DNA of 64,000 nucleotides from Bacillota bacterium. Its GTDB lineage: Bacteria > Bacillota > Clostridia > Acetivibrionales > DSM-1351. Location of the stretch: positions 1 to 64,000 of the forward strand of contig JAEWMS010000086.1 in NCBI GenBank assembly GCA_023393115.1, read 5' to 3'. The notes beneath the pieces are model-generated. The model was given only the letters and a program-made list of their open reading frames with translations, searched no databases and was not told the DNA's origin. Positions within the stretch are counted from its first letter, which is position 1. Every line of letters starts with the position of its first letter. A program made the position numbers and the translations under genes. Positions 43,551 through 54,000 of the stretch are shown here, one piece after another.

Positions 43551-44360
43551 CTAATTCCTTTCTTCCGAAACTGTTTTGGTAAGAAGCATATTCAAGCGTG
43601 TTACAATACCTTCTGCAATTCCGGCTTTTGTTTCGAAGGTATCATAGGATTTATCTGCTGCTACCAGATAACCAATATGCTTGTCTCCTGTTATTTCTGT
43701 AAGATCGTTTGCCAGCACCAGGTCACATTTGTTTTTTATTAAGAGATTATATGCGGTATCTATTAGAGCTTCATGAGAAACATTACTTAAAAGCTTAAAC
43801 CCTATCAGAAGCGTTGTAGGCTGAAGCTCCTTTATCAGACCGATTACCTTTGGGGTCTTTTTCATAACTATTACCATATCATCTATATCCGAGCTAACCT
43901 TACTATCGGAAATCAATGTATCAATATTAGAAAAGGCACTTTCGAGAATTTGTTCAGATAGAACCTTCTGATCTGTATTTCCGACTTGCTGTTTAGATAC
44001 AATGCCTGATATTGATGAAGCTAGCATGCTTTTGGTTGTCAGGAAATCAACAGTATAGTCACTTACGGCCATTGAATGTATTACTGCGTCAATTTTTTCA
44101 GTTGTCAATAAATTTTTTAGCACACGCATAAGGTCATTTACACTGCTTACCCTGATTATATGAGCCTTATCCGATTGGGGGGTTACTGAATTCAGACCGC
44201 AGACATAATATATTTTATCTATCGGAAAACAAGCCCGGCCGGCTAAAGCATCTGCTATTGCGGCACCGAGCTTACCTGTGGAATTGTTGGTTATAGTCCT
44301 GACATTGTCTATTTTTTCAGTGGTGCCGCCGGCAGTTATCAATATATTCAAAACTTGCAC
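43551..44360 (-). CDS. coaB: Phosphopantothenate-cysteine ligase (stand-alone CoaB)
   Basis: CoaB uses CTP (or ATP) to join cysteine to 4'-phosphopantothenate. The 269-residue protein has the ligase hallmarks: ILITAGGTTEKIDNVRTITNNSTGKLG at its start, the catalytic lysine in MKKTPKVIGLIKELQP, AVSDYTVD, LIGFKL and DLVLANDL. It ends 2 bases before coaC and shares its transcript. The pair lies behind the cysK terminator, so it needs its own promoter, which I could not pinpoint. Confidence 0.9.
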   Translation of the reverse strand: MQVLNILITAGGTTEKIDNVRTITNNSTGKLGAAIADALAGRACFPIDKIYYVCGLNSVTPQSDKAHIIRVSSVNDLMRVLKNLLTTEKIDAVIHSMAVSDYTVDFLTTKSMLASSISGIVSKQQVGNTDQKVLSEQILESAFSNIDTLISDSKVSSDIDDMVIVMKKTPKVIGLIKELQPTTLLIGFKLLSNVSHEALIDTAYNLLIKNKCDLVLANDLTEITGDKHIGYLVAADKSYDTFETKAGIAEGIVTRLNMLLTKTVSEERN

Positions 44361-44410
44361 TCCCTTATGATAAAATTTGCTATGGCTAGAAGCTTTTGTT
44401 ATATTTTAGC

Positions 44411-44462
44411 AATAAAAACAGGCAGGAGCAAGACATAATGCATGCTTCTGCCTGTTTTTATT
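44411..44462. terminator. Terminator of cysK
   Basis: AATAAAAACAGGCAG pairs with CTGCCTGTTTTTATT with extra pairs inside, and each side ends in an A/T run. It lies 66 bases past cysK and ahead of coaB on the minus strand. Confidence 0.85.
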
Positions 44463-44527
44463 TTATTTTGGAGAAAAGTTTTAACATTAATTACTTATGA
44501 GGTACACATTCCGTAGATAGCTAACTG

Positions 44528-45460
44528 TTACTCTGAAAATAGTGGGGTAGAGAGGTATCTTTCACCTGTATCAGGAAGTAATACCACGATAGTCTTACCA
44601 GCATTTTCAGGACGCTTTGCCACCTCGGTCGCCGCCCAGAGTGCTGCACCTGATGAAATACCGATCAACAGTCCTTCGACTTTTGATATTTCTCTGCCTG
44701 AAGCAAAGGCATCATCATTTTCAACAGTTATAATCTCATCATAAATCTTAGTATTGAGTGTATCTGGAACAAAACCTGCTCCGATTCCCTGGATTTTGTG
44801 AGGGCCAGGAGTTCCTTTGGACAGAACCGGTGAGCTGGCTGGTTCAACAGCAACAATTTTTACATCAGGGTTCTTTGATTTCAAATATTCTCCGGTACCG
44901 CTGATAGTTCCGCCTGTTCCGATCCCTGAAACAAAGATATCCACTTTTCCGTCTGTATCCTCCCATATTTCAGGTCCTGTTGTAGCTTTATGAACTGCAG
45001 GGTTTGCTGGATTTACAAATTGTCCTGGTATAAAGCTGTTCGGAGTTTCCTTGGCAAGCTCTTCGGCCTTTGCTATAGCACCTTTCATTCCTTTTGCACC
45101 TTCTGTAAGTACAAGCTCGGCACCGTAAGCCTTTAATAGATTTCTACGTTCAATACTCATTGTTTCAGGCATTGTAAGAATTATTCTATAACCTCTTGCA
45201 GCAGCCACTGAAGCTAATCCGATTCCAGTGTTACCACTTGTAGGTTCAATTATTACAGATCCAGGCTTTAATATTCCTTTGCTCTCTGCATCATCGATCA
45301 TAGCCTTTGCTATTCTGTCTTTAACGCTTCCAGCGGGGTTGAAATATTCAAGCTTTGCAACTACTTTTGCTTTTAGGTCGTGTTTTCTTTCATAATTAGT
45401 TAATTCTAACAATGGTGTTTTACCAATTAAATCAGTTAGGCTCTTATAAATTTTTGACAT
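44528..45460 (-). CDS. cysK: Cysteine synthase A (O-acetylserine sulfhydrylase)
   Basis: CysK makes cysteine from O-acetylserine and sulfide using PLP. The 310-residue product has the Schiff-base Lys47 in NPAGSVKDRIA, the substrate loop PTSGNTGIGLA, the PLP-phosphate GTGGTISGTGEYLKS and ISSGAALWAA. The ATG follows an AAAGGAGAG site. The promoter and a 33-base palindrome at the transcription start suggest tight repression. It is divergent from a PatB-type C-S lyase, so the pair controls cysteine supply and breakdown. Confidence 0.96.
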   Translation of the reverse strand: MSKIYKSLTDLIGKTPLLELTNYERKHDLKAKVVAKLEYFNPAGSVKDRIAKAMIDDAESKGILKPGSVIIEPTSGNTGIGLASVAAARGYRIILTMPETMSIERRNLLKAYGAELVLTEGAKGMKGAIAKAEELAKETPNSFIPGQFVNPANPAVHKATTGPEIWEDTDGKVDIFVSGIGTGGTISGTGEYLKSKNPDVKIVAVEPASSPVLSKGTPGPHKIQGIGAGFVPDTLNTKIYDEIITVENDDAFASGREISKVEGLLIGISSGAALWAATEVAKRPENAGKTIVVLLPDTGERYLSTPLFSE

Positions 45461-45523
45461 ATGGATACTCTCCTTTTTTATAAATTATTTATCTTTATTT
45501 TAATTTTATGCAAATTAGATTGA

Positions 45524-45556
45524 ATAGTAATCATATATTTCATATATAATTACTAT
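45524..45556 (-). promoter_or_regulatory. Candidate repressor operator at the cysK transcription start
   Basis: A 33-base palindrome has 15-base arms (45524-45538 and 45542-45556) that match at 14 positions, with centre TTC. It spans about +1 to +33 of the cysK transcript, where a bound repressor would block it. The half-site ATAGTAAT is not one I can tie to a named regulator. Confidence 0.6.
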
Positions 45557-45562
45557 GAATTC

Positions 45563-45591
45563 ATTATATAACAAATAATTTATAGTGTCAA
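45563..45591 (-). promoter_or_regulatory. Consensus promoter of cysK
   Basis: On the minus strand TTGACA (45586-45591) and TATAAT (45563-45568) are separated by 17 bases, a perfect sigma-A consensus. Confidence 0.85.
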
Positions 45592-45766
45592 CAAAAAATA
45601 GTAAAAAATATATTAATTATATATGTTTAGTATGATATTGACTTTGAATGCCTGAGAGAGTAATATTATGAGTAATTAATATAAATAATTAAATATGGAA
45701 ATATAAATAGAAGTTTGTATAAAATGTTTTCAGGGTTAACGATATTATTATAGAAGGAGAAGCCAT

Positions 45767-46951
45767 ATGATATATAATTTTGATGAAATAATTGATCGAA
45801 GGAATACAAATTCCATAAAATATGACTTTGCACAGCAAAGGGGAAAGCCTGAAGATGCCATACCTTTGTGGGTAGCCGATATGGATTTCAAAACCTTGCC
45901 GGAGGTCACCGAAGCACTGGTAAAAGTTAGTGAGCACGGGATATTCGGATATTCAGAAGTCAAAGAAGATTACTTTACTACATTATATAATTGGTATTCC
46001 AATCATTTCGGATGGAATATCCGACCTGACTGGCTGGTTAAAACTCCCGGAATTGTTTTTGCAATAGCTATGGCTATCAGAGCCTTTTCTGAAAAAGGAG
46101 ATGGTGTCATGATTCAGCAGCCTGTTTATTATCCATTTTCAGAAACAATATTGGCCAACCGGAGAATTCTTGTAAACAACCCTCTGATTTATTGCGATGG
46201 AGTCTATAAAATGGATTTTGAGGACTTTGAGGCTAAAATCATTTCTAATAATGTGAAGCTTTTCGTACTTTGTAATCCTCACAACCCTGTTGGAAGGGTA
46301 TGGACCAGGGAGGAACTCTTAAGGCTTGGAGATATCTGCTTAAAGCATAATGTTATAGTTATAGCTGATGAAATTCACGCTGATTTCATTTATGAAGGGT
46401 ATAGGCACCTTGTATTTGCCAACCTTAAGCCTGAGTTCGGTGCTATGACAATAACCTGTACAGCACCAAGCAAGACCTTTAATCTGGCTGGTCTTCAGGT
46501 TTCCAATATCTTTATTCAGGATAAAAATATGAAATACAGGTTTAAAGAGGAAATTGTTAAAAGTGGTTACAGTCAACTGAACACCATGGGATTGGTTGCT
46601 TGCCGTGCGGCTTACGAATACGGAGATGAATGGCTTTCGCAGCTAAAGACATATTTATCCGGTAATCTGAATTTTGTGAGAAGCTTTTTAAAGGAGCAGC
46701 TTCCTCAGATAAAGCTTGTTGAACCTCAGGGAACGTACCTTGTATGGCTGGATTTCAGTGCTCTGGGTTTATTGGACAGTGGCCTTGAAGACCTCATAAT
46801 AAATGAGGCAAAGATATGGCTTGATAACGGGCTCATGTTCGGTGAGGAAGGGAGTGGTTTTCAGAGGATTAATATTGCCTGTCCCAGAAAGATACTCGAA
46901 CGGGCTTTTGGGCAGCTGGAGATTGCAGTAATGAAACTGAAAAAGTGCTAG
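45767..46951 (+). CDS. patB: PatB/MalY-type PLP-dependent C-S lyase or aminotransferase
   Basis: The 394-residue fold-type I PLP enzyme has the PatB/MalY start LWVADMDFKTLPEV, the tyrosine-containing QQPVYYPF, the cofactor Asp201 in VIADEIHADF and the Schiff-base Lys236 in TAPSKTFNLAGLQ. Members cleave cystathionine or cysteine (beta-lyase), releasing ammonia, pyruvate and a thiol. The ATG follows GAAGGAGAAG. It is divergent from cysK, which supports a role in sulfur amino acid metabolism over simple transamination. Confidence 0.88.
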   Translation: MIYNFDEIIDRRNTNSIKYDFAQQRGKPEDAIPLWVADMDFKTLPEVTEALVKVSEHGIFGYSEVKEDYFTTLYNWYSNHFGWNIRPDWLVKTPGIVFAIAMAIRAFSEKGDGVMIQQPVYYPFSETILANRRILVNNPLIYCDGVYKMDFEDFEAKIISNNVKLFVLCNPHNPVGRVWTREELLRLGDICLKHNVIVIADEIHADFIYEGYRHLVFANLKPEFGAMTITCTAPSKTFNLAGLQVSNIFIQDKNMKYRFKEEIVKSGYSQLNTMGLVACRAAYEYGDEWLSQLKTYLSGNLNFVRSFLKEQLPQIKLVEPQGTYLVWLDFSALGLLDSGLEDLIINEAKIWLDNGLMFGEEGSGFQRINIACPRKILERAFGQLEIAVMKLKKC

Positions 46952-47066
46952 ACTGCTATTTATATTTACATGGGATAATTTTGGTATTGGCTGAGCTGAG
47001 TTTTATTAATTATATAATTTAACTCAGCTAATAAGGCTGTCATCGGTTGGAAAATCAGATTTAGTG

Positions 47067-47681
47067 TTATTGCTTAATTATTCCATTGAGCAGAATTTTA
47101 TAGTGTGTCAAATATTGTTCCTTCAAATTAACATCCGGGTATCGTATACACCATTCAAAGGTAATACCCCTCATGGCTAAAATAAGGTGATTTGCAAGTG
47201 TATCAACAGAAATGTCAGTTCTGAACTCTTCCTCATCAATTCCCTTCTCCAGAATATCACTAAACATTTTATAAAGTTTTCTGTTGTAACTCATTGAATA
47301 CCAAGTATAATTTGTGTTTGTTATGTGTGATTTGTATAGGACTTTCATTTTATCATAACCAATTTTATCTTCTATAACTTCAGCTATTTTTTCGGCCATT
47401 AGAATAAGCAAATTAGATGCCGTTTCTTCATTAAATTTGCTATCCAGAAAAACTTTATACTCGGAGTCTACATCGTTAACATAGTCAGTGAGCAAAATAG
47501 AAGCCAAATTGTCCTTGGATTCGAAATGTACATAAAAAGAACCTTTGGCTACTCCTGCTGCTTTTACAATAGAATCCACACTAACACTATCAGCGCCATG
47601 CTCAAGGAATAAGCGTTTGGCATTATCATACAGTTTTCTTTTGGTTTCGGCAGCCTGTATTTTTCGCTTATTAATTTTCAT
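47067..47681 (-). CDS. TetR/AcrR-family transcriptional regulator
   Basis: The 204-residue protein starts with a basic stretch and the TetR DNA-binding domain: KRKLYDNAKRLFLEHGADSVSVDSIVKAAGVAKGSFYVHFESKDNL pattern, with VAKGSFYVHF as recognition helix. The C-terminal ligand domain (residues 60-204) is helical and has no signature I can tie to a ligand. It is divergent from the giant SLH protein gene, and a repeated palindromic site overlaps that gene's -10 box. It is therefore probably its repressor and perhaps its own. Confidence 0.9.
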   Translation of the reverse strand: MKINKRKIQAAETKRKLYDNAKRLFLEHGADSVSVDSIVKAAGVAKGSFYVHFESKDNLASILLTDYVNDVDSEYKVFLDSKFNEETASNLLILMAEKIAEVIEDKIGYDKMKVLYKSHITNTNYTWYSMSYNRKLYKMFSDILEKGIDEEEFRTDISVDTLANHLILAMRGITFEWCIRYPDVNLKEQYLTHYKILLNGIIKQ

Positions 47682-47849
47682 TTTATCTCATTTTCTCCTT
47701 TGTAGCTTTTGATACATTAGCATACTTTGGATTATGTTTCCCATTGATTAGTATACTACCCTAATAAAGAAGAAACAAGTTCATATATTTTTCAATACAC
47801 ACAATGAAGTACTGGAGAGCAATTGATAAAACAACGTTTTCGACCTATA

Positions 47850-47905
47850 TTGACAAATTAATGAAGAAAAATGTATAATGACCATAGTTAATGACCGTAG
47901 TCATT
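47850..47905 (+). promoter_or_regulatory. Promoter and tandem operator of the giant SLH protein gene
   Basis: TTGACA (47850-47855) and TATAAT (47874-47879) are 18 bases apart. Two abutting 13-base repeats, ATGACCATAGTTA (47878-47890) and ATGACCGTAGTCA (47891-47903), follow; the second forms the palindrome AATGACCGTAGTCATT. These overlap the -10 box and start site and are the best candidate for TetR binding. Confidence 0.7.
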
Positions 47906-48037
47906 GAAATTTTCATTTACCGATTTTATTATCATTTTTTCTTTATCAGCCTACATAAATTTCTGACACAGATTAGCAAATAAGCACATTAAACTAAAAA
48001 AATACATTATATGGAAATCAATATAGGGGGGAAGGGA

Positions 48038-51000
48038 ATGTTTAAGAGAGTTTTATCATTAATTTTAGCCTTAGCTGTTTGCTTATCAATTACATCAACT
48101 GCATTTGCCAGTGAAGTTATTGATTACTCAGAGGAAGCTCTAAGAGTATCTGATGAGTTTGCTGCTCAGTATCCAAACGGTACTTTTAGCTTTTCGGCAG
48201 TTGCATTGGAAACACATGAATATAGCGGGCGGACAGTGGTGGATGTTTTAAGACAAGGAGGGGTAACTGGGGACGTAACAGTGACTATAAAGGCTATTAG
48301 CGTCACAGCTGCTTATGGAGAGGACTACAAACTCTCAATTCCAGGTTTTATATTTGACAAAAAAATCGAAGGTAGTGAAAGTGTGCTTCCTGACCTTTCA
48401 GTTGCTGAAACTACAACACCTTCAGCAGTGTCGGTAGAAGGTTCAAGTACACATACAACATTATCAGCGGATGAAACAAGTGAATCTTCGAAAGTTTCGG
48501 GTGGTGAAACAACTACTCCGTCAGCAATTACTGAAACTCCATTGACATCTGCTCCGAAGAATACCAGCCTAAGGGAAATACGGCAGCTGGCCACCGGTAA
48601 GACTTCTGACAGAGAAAAGCTTGCTCCATTAACCAGTCAGGAAAGCAGTGATTTGAATACCGCTATAGCTGCTGCAGAAGAATTTTATAAAGAGGCTCCA
48701 GGAACAGTATTCAATCTTTCCTTTTCTAATGGGGAACGCAAAAAAAGCTTTAATCTTGATATTATCAATGATGATATTGGCGAGGCACAGGAGCAGATTG
48801 TATTTGTAATTACCGATGTATCCTCGGGTGGTCAAATCGGACTGCAAAAGGAACTAACAGTAAATATTATAGATGACGAGCCATATGAAATGCCTATATT
48901 AAGGTTTTCTGAAAACAGCTATACAGCAGCAGGGAATGTTGCGACAATTACTTTAAAAAGAAGTTCAGGAATAAATTATTATGCAGGGGCAACCATATCT
49001 ACCATTGGTGACAATGCCAGGGCAGGTACAGATTACACTGAGATAAATCAGAAAATATTATTTGTACCCGGACAGTCGCAGTTAAGTTTAGATATACCTA
49101 TAACTCAAAATACAGGTCCGGTTGATAAGTACTTTTATGTGAAGCTTGAGCCTGATAAGGGATGTACCCTGTTAGGAAATGAAGTGGTACAAGTATTAAT
49201 TCCCAAACAGGCCGATGTTTCTGAGAGTGTGCTAAAAATCAGTGAAAGTACGCTTTTAGAGGGAAGTGATGCTGTATATGCCGGAGTTGCAACAGAAATA
49301 ATCAAAAATGATGGTTTTGAATTCGTAAATGGCAAAAATACCTCTTCTTACAAATCTGGTGACTGGATGTGCATTGAGCAAAAAAAAGATACCAAAGAGG
49401 TAGCATACGGTTATCTTAGAACAAAAAAAGCTTTTTATATGCAGCATTTGGAGAAAGCACCAGCAAAAATCGGGCTTTTTGACATATACCATAAGGGTGG
49501 ATACAATGGAAGCGAAGCTTTCTTACGTGCATTTTATACTAAAAGTTCTAAAAAAGTATTTATTTCTACCCTTGTAAGTGTGAGACGCATTAATAGAGAA
49601 GATTTCGGTAAGGAATTAAATACTGGGCGTATTATGAGCAGGGATATCTATAAGAGTCTAATAAATAATAAACTTGTAAGGGATGAACCATTTAAGTTTG
49701 AATTTGAGATATCAAACGAGGAGTATCCCAGTGATAAGGCTTGTTTTAAAATTAAAAATTTTGAGATTTACTACCGAAAAATTGATTTTAACATAAACAA
49801 ACCTGAACCAGAAACATTACATACCTTTGACTTGAGTAAATCAATATATTCCAGTGGTTACCATATGGAAGAGCCAATTACACCGGGTGAAATAGATATT
49901 GTTAGTGTTGATAATAGCAATGTAAAGCTTAAAGGGTTTTATACCTCCAATGACAGCATATCTTTTAGGATTAAAACCAAGAATGTGAAAGATGGCTACT
50001 ATTTAACGGGGGTTAAAATTCTTGAGAAGTCTGATAGAAATGCAAACTACAAACTCTTTGATTTAAAAGAGACAAACATTATTACATTAGACCATACATG
50101 GATACTTAATAATTCAAAATACATTTATAATGACAACACGCTTATTATTCAACCGGTGTTTGAAAAGAAAAATGCAAAGTTGAATGTAAGTCTGGGTGAT
50201 AATAATGGTGACAAGGGAGAAATTGTAAATGTTGTTAACAAGGCCACTCCTAATAGGGAATATGATGAAATGACGTATATTCAAGGCGGAGAAGAAATAA
50301 AGTACAACTTACGCGTTGGAGACAAAGTAACACTTACAGGAGCCGGGAAAAATGATAATATAGTATCCGGCTACTACGTTTCTTATAACGGAGGACCAAA
50401 ACACAGCGAGGGCGGAACGCTAAACGCCGGAATACATACAATTACATTAACTGAGACGGTGAGTGTTTCTCCCATATTTGGAGCACAGCTTTTGAATGTT
50501 AAGCGTGATCCTACCAACAAGCAAAAATTATCTAATATCCAGGGTACTCTGACATATGGATCTACATCTTCCAATGGAGACGGACAGCTTGAAGGTATCA
50601 AATCAGGTCAGTATATTGAGTTTGTTTCTATTCCTCCGGAGGGTTATACTACCCTGTGGGCCAATAGGACTGGGGACACAAATGGAAATGGGGTTCTTGA
50701 TTATAATGAATTATATGACCCGAATACAGGTAAACTTTACCGCCAATTTGATTACAACCTAGACGGCGAATTAGATGTAGAATATGGTATACCTATATAT
50801 GGGGATTTATTCGGATATAAAGTCAATCAGCCAAATCCATTATTTTATTATTACTACGAGAATATTTCAGATTTGACACTTTATAGAGGTAAAGTAAGCG
50901 GGGCTATTTTTACTCGGGAATATACAATCAGACAGGGATATAAACAGGTTGAGAATGCAAATGGCGAGAAGGTGGACAGCAAGGTACCTGTAGTTGGTGC

Positions 51001-54000
51001 GGCTGTAAGAATGGGTGGAAGCTACAATAGAAACAATCCAGATGCACAGATAGGATATGGAACCTCTACCGATAGCCAAGGGCGCTTTGAATTCGATGTG
51101 GCCGATGTCAAACAAAATGGTAATTATCTACTGGGTGTAGAATATAATGATGTTACCTATTTGGATAGTATTAATCCCTCAGTTGCGAAGCATTTGATAC
51201 TGCCTACTTTTACCAGCATGAAGCCCATAAGTATAAATGGAGAGCCAAAAGGTGGTGAAGATCCTACCACAGTATCAGGAAGTGTGGTTATGATAAAGGA
51301 TAAAGATGTTGACTTTATATTAACTACAGCATCCCTTGAAAACAATGTTAAGGTTGAGAAAGCCATATTCAGGATTTATACCTCTAATGGCACGTTGGAA
51401 TCAACTACAGAGGTACCCGTTGAGGGAAATATAGCAACATTATCGGTAAATTTGAAGAGTGCTTTTTCGGCTGGTACAAAAATGACAGTACAGCTGGTTG
51501 ATCAAAATGGTAAAAAGAGTATGGAATACAATACCGGCTTCCAATTCAGACCACCGATACAGGCTACATCAATACTTCCTTCCTTTGAAACACCGAAAGA
51601 AGTACCAATTCCCATATTGGAAACAGTAATGGGGGCTCTTGATTTTGGGCTTGCGCGGTTTACAAACTATGAAGTGAATGATGAGGGTTATACACTGCGT
51701 ATAGGTGGTAGCCATGATTTTAAAGAAAAAGAGAAAGAACTGAAAAATACTATCGATAAAGCTAAAAAAGATGATAAAGATGGGAAAGAAGCAAAAGAAG
51801 AAATTAAAAAGGCAAACAAAGATGCACCCAAAAAAGAAGATTCTAATTTAAAGGTTAAATCAACCTTGACAAATAAGCTTGGCGTTAAGGTTAGCCTTGA
51901 AATGAACATAAAATATGATGCTGACAGGGATCCTGCATTGGGGTCACCCTATTATTTCGGGCACCTGCTGTTAATGGTAACTCTTGAAGATAAGCTTACC
52001 GTTGAGACAAGAATTATGCTGCCTATAGGACTTCCGCTTATAGTAAGACTGGAAGTGGGGGGGAGTGTCACAGGGTTTATTTATATTACTCCATATACAC
52101 CCCTTGGAGAAATTGAACCAGTAAAGGTATATGCTGATAAATATGGAAGCTACCCTTATTACCAAGCAGAAATGGGTTCTCCTGACAGGAAATTTGTTGT
52201 TGAAGGGGGAATAATACTCGAACCCTATATTTCCTTGTCGGTGGGCGTAGAAGTTGGAATTGCAGAGGTTTCAGTTGAGGGAAAAGCACTATTTAAATTG
52301 TTTTTCAGTACCGCAAGGAGCGGAAGCGGAACAGTTACCCTAACTGCAACAGTAAATGTAACCACCCTTGGATTTAATGTGTACAGCAAAAAGTTTGCTG
52401 AATGGAGTACCGACCTTTTCGGAGACCCTGATGATATGCCGTTTAAAATGCTGACGGATGATATAAATGAGAAGGAATTCGAACCTATTGAAAGGGATTA
52501 TCTGGAAAATAGGAGCTCATGGTTAGGGGATATACTAACAAATCCAGGCCCCAGTATGACAAATTATGTTGAAAGGACATTAATGGAAGGTGTATACCCA
52601 TACCCAGATCCTCAGTTAATGAGAATCGATGAGGATAGTTTGCTGCTAGTATTTATAGACGATGATGTAAAAAGAAATGCTAAAAACCGTGGAGCTCTCT
52701 ATTACTCGGTTTCACATGATAATGGAGGAACCTTCTCAGAGCCAATATTGCTTGATAATGACGGAACACTGGACTCTAACCCAAAATTGAAAGATGTGGG
52801 AAGCAAAATCATATGCATCTATTCTTCTTTGGACAGACACATTACAGAAGGAAAATCCATGGAGGATATTCTTGAGGCAAATTGTCTTGAAATGGCAGTG
52901 TTTGATAAGAGCAGCTATGTATTTTCAGAACCTATACAGGTTACAAAATACACTGGAAGAGTAAATCCTGATGACGGTATAATGCAGGGGGATTATTATA
53001 CTGATGCTGAAGGGGAAATTATATTTGATGAGGTAAGCGGAAAGGCTCTGATATTCTATACAAAAACAGACTATACCTCTGATGCTGATGAGGCTTTTAG
53101 TGCTAAGGATTTGTTTGACAGCTATAATACAATAGCATATGTGATTTATGATGTAAGTACAAATTCGTTTGTACCATACAGCGATGCCGATTATCCGGCA
53201 GCAATAACCACAGAAGCCGCAATTCAATGGAATAAGGACTGGTATGGTCAGCGCTTCTTTAACACTGAAATTATGGATGTAAGCTTACCCGGCGGAGTGC
53301 TTTCAGACCCTCTGATTATGGACTTAGCAACTGCACAGAAGGATGGTACAGCTTATATCGCATATTCTGTGGATATGGATGGGAAAGTTGATACACTTAC
53401 AGACAGGGATATATATATGCAGACATATGATTTCGCTGCCCAAACCTTTACAAATCCAATAATGGTTTCTGATTTGGAGAAGGATATTCAGAGTAGAGCA
53501 GATGAACGTCCAAGGCTTATAGAGTTTAAGGGAGATATATTTTTATTCTATATTTCAGGTACAGAAATCCACTATTACAATCTGGATAGTCTTTTAAAAA
53601 CCCTTAGAACCGGAGACCCATCAGCAGAGCCCGGTGATGAAGGATATCAGAACCTGACTCCTGGTGTTGCCCTTGAATATAGCAGTGGCAATGTACCTTC
53701 GGATTATGAAGTATTGGTTGGGGATGACGGAAAACTTTATATGGTTTGGACTGAGGATACCTTGAGGCTTGCCGATGGCATTGAGCCTGGGTCACCGGAA
53801 GCATTAAAACCCGAAAATACTTATCATGAAAATCAGATATATGCTTCGGTATTATACGATGCCTTGGATGTAATTGATGATGATGGGAAGATTAAATCAG
53901 CTGGTGAACATTATGGAATATGGAGTCAGAAGGTTCAGGTTACTGCAGGACCAGGCAGTTATGATAATCCGGGACTTAGTATAATGGCCGACGGACATAT

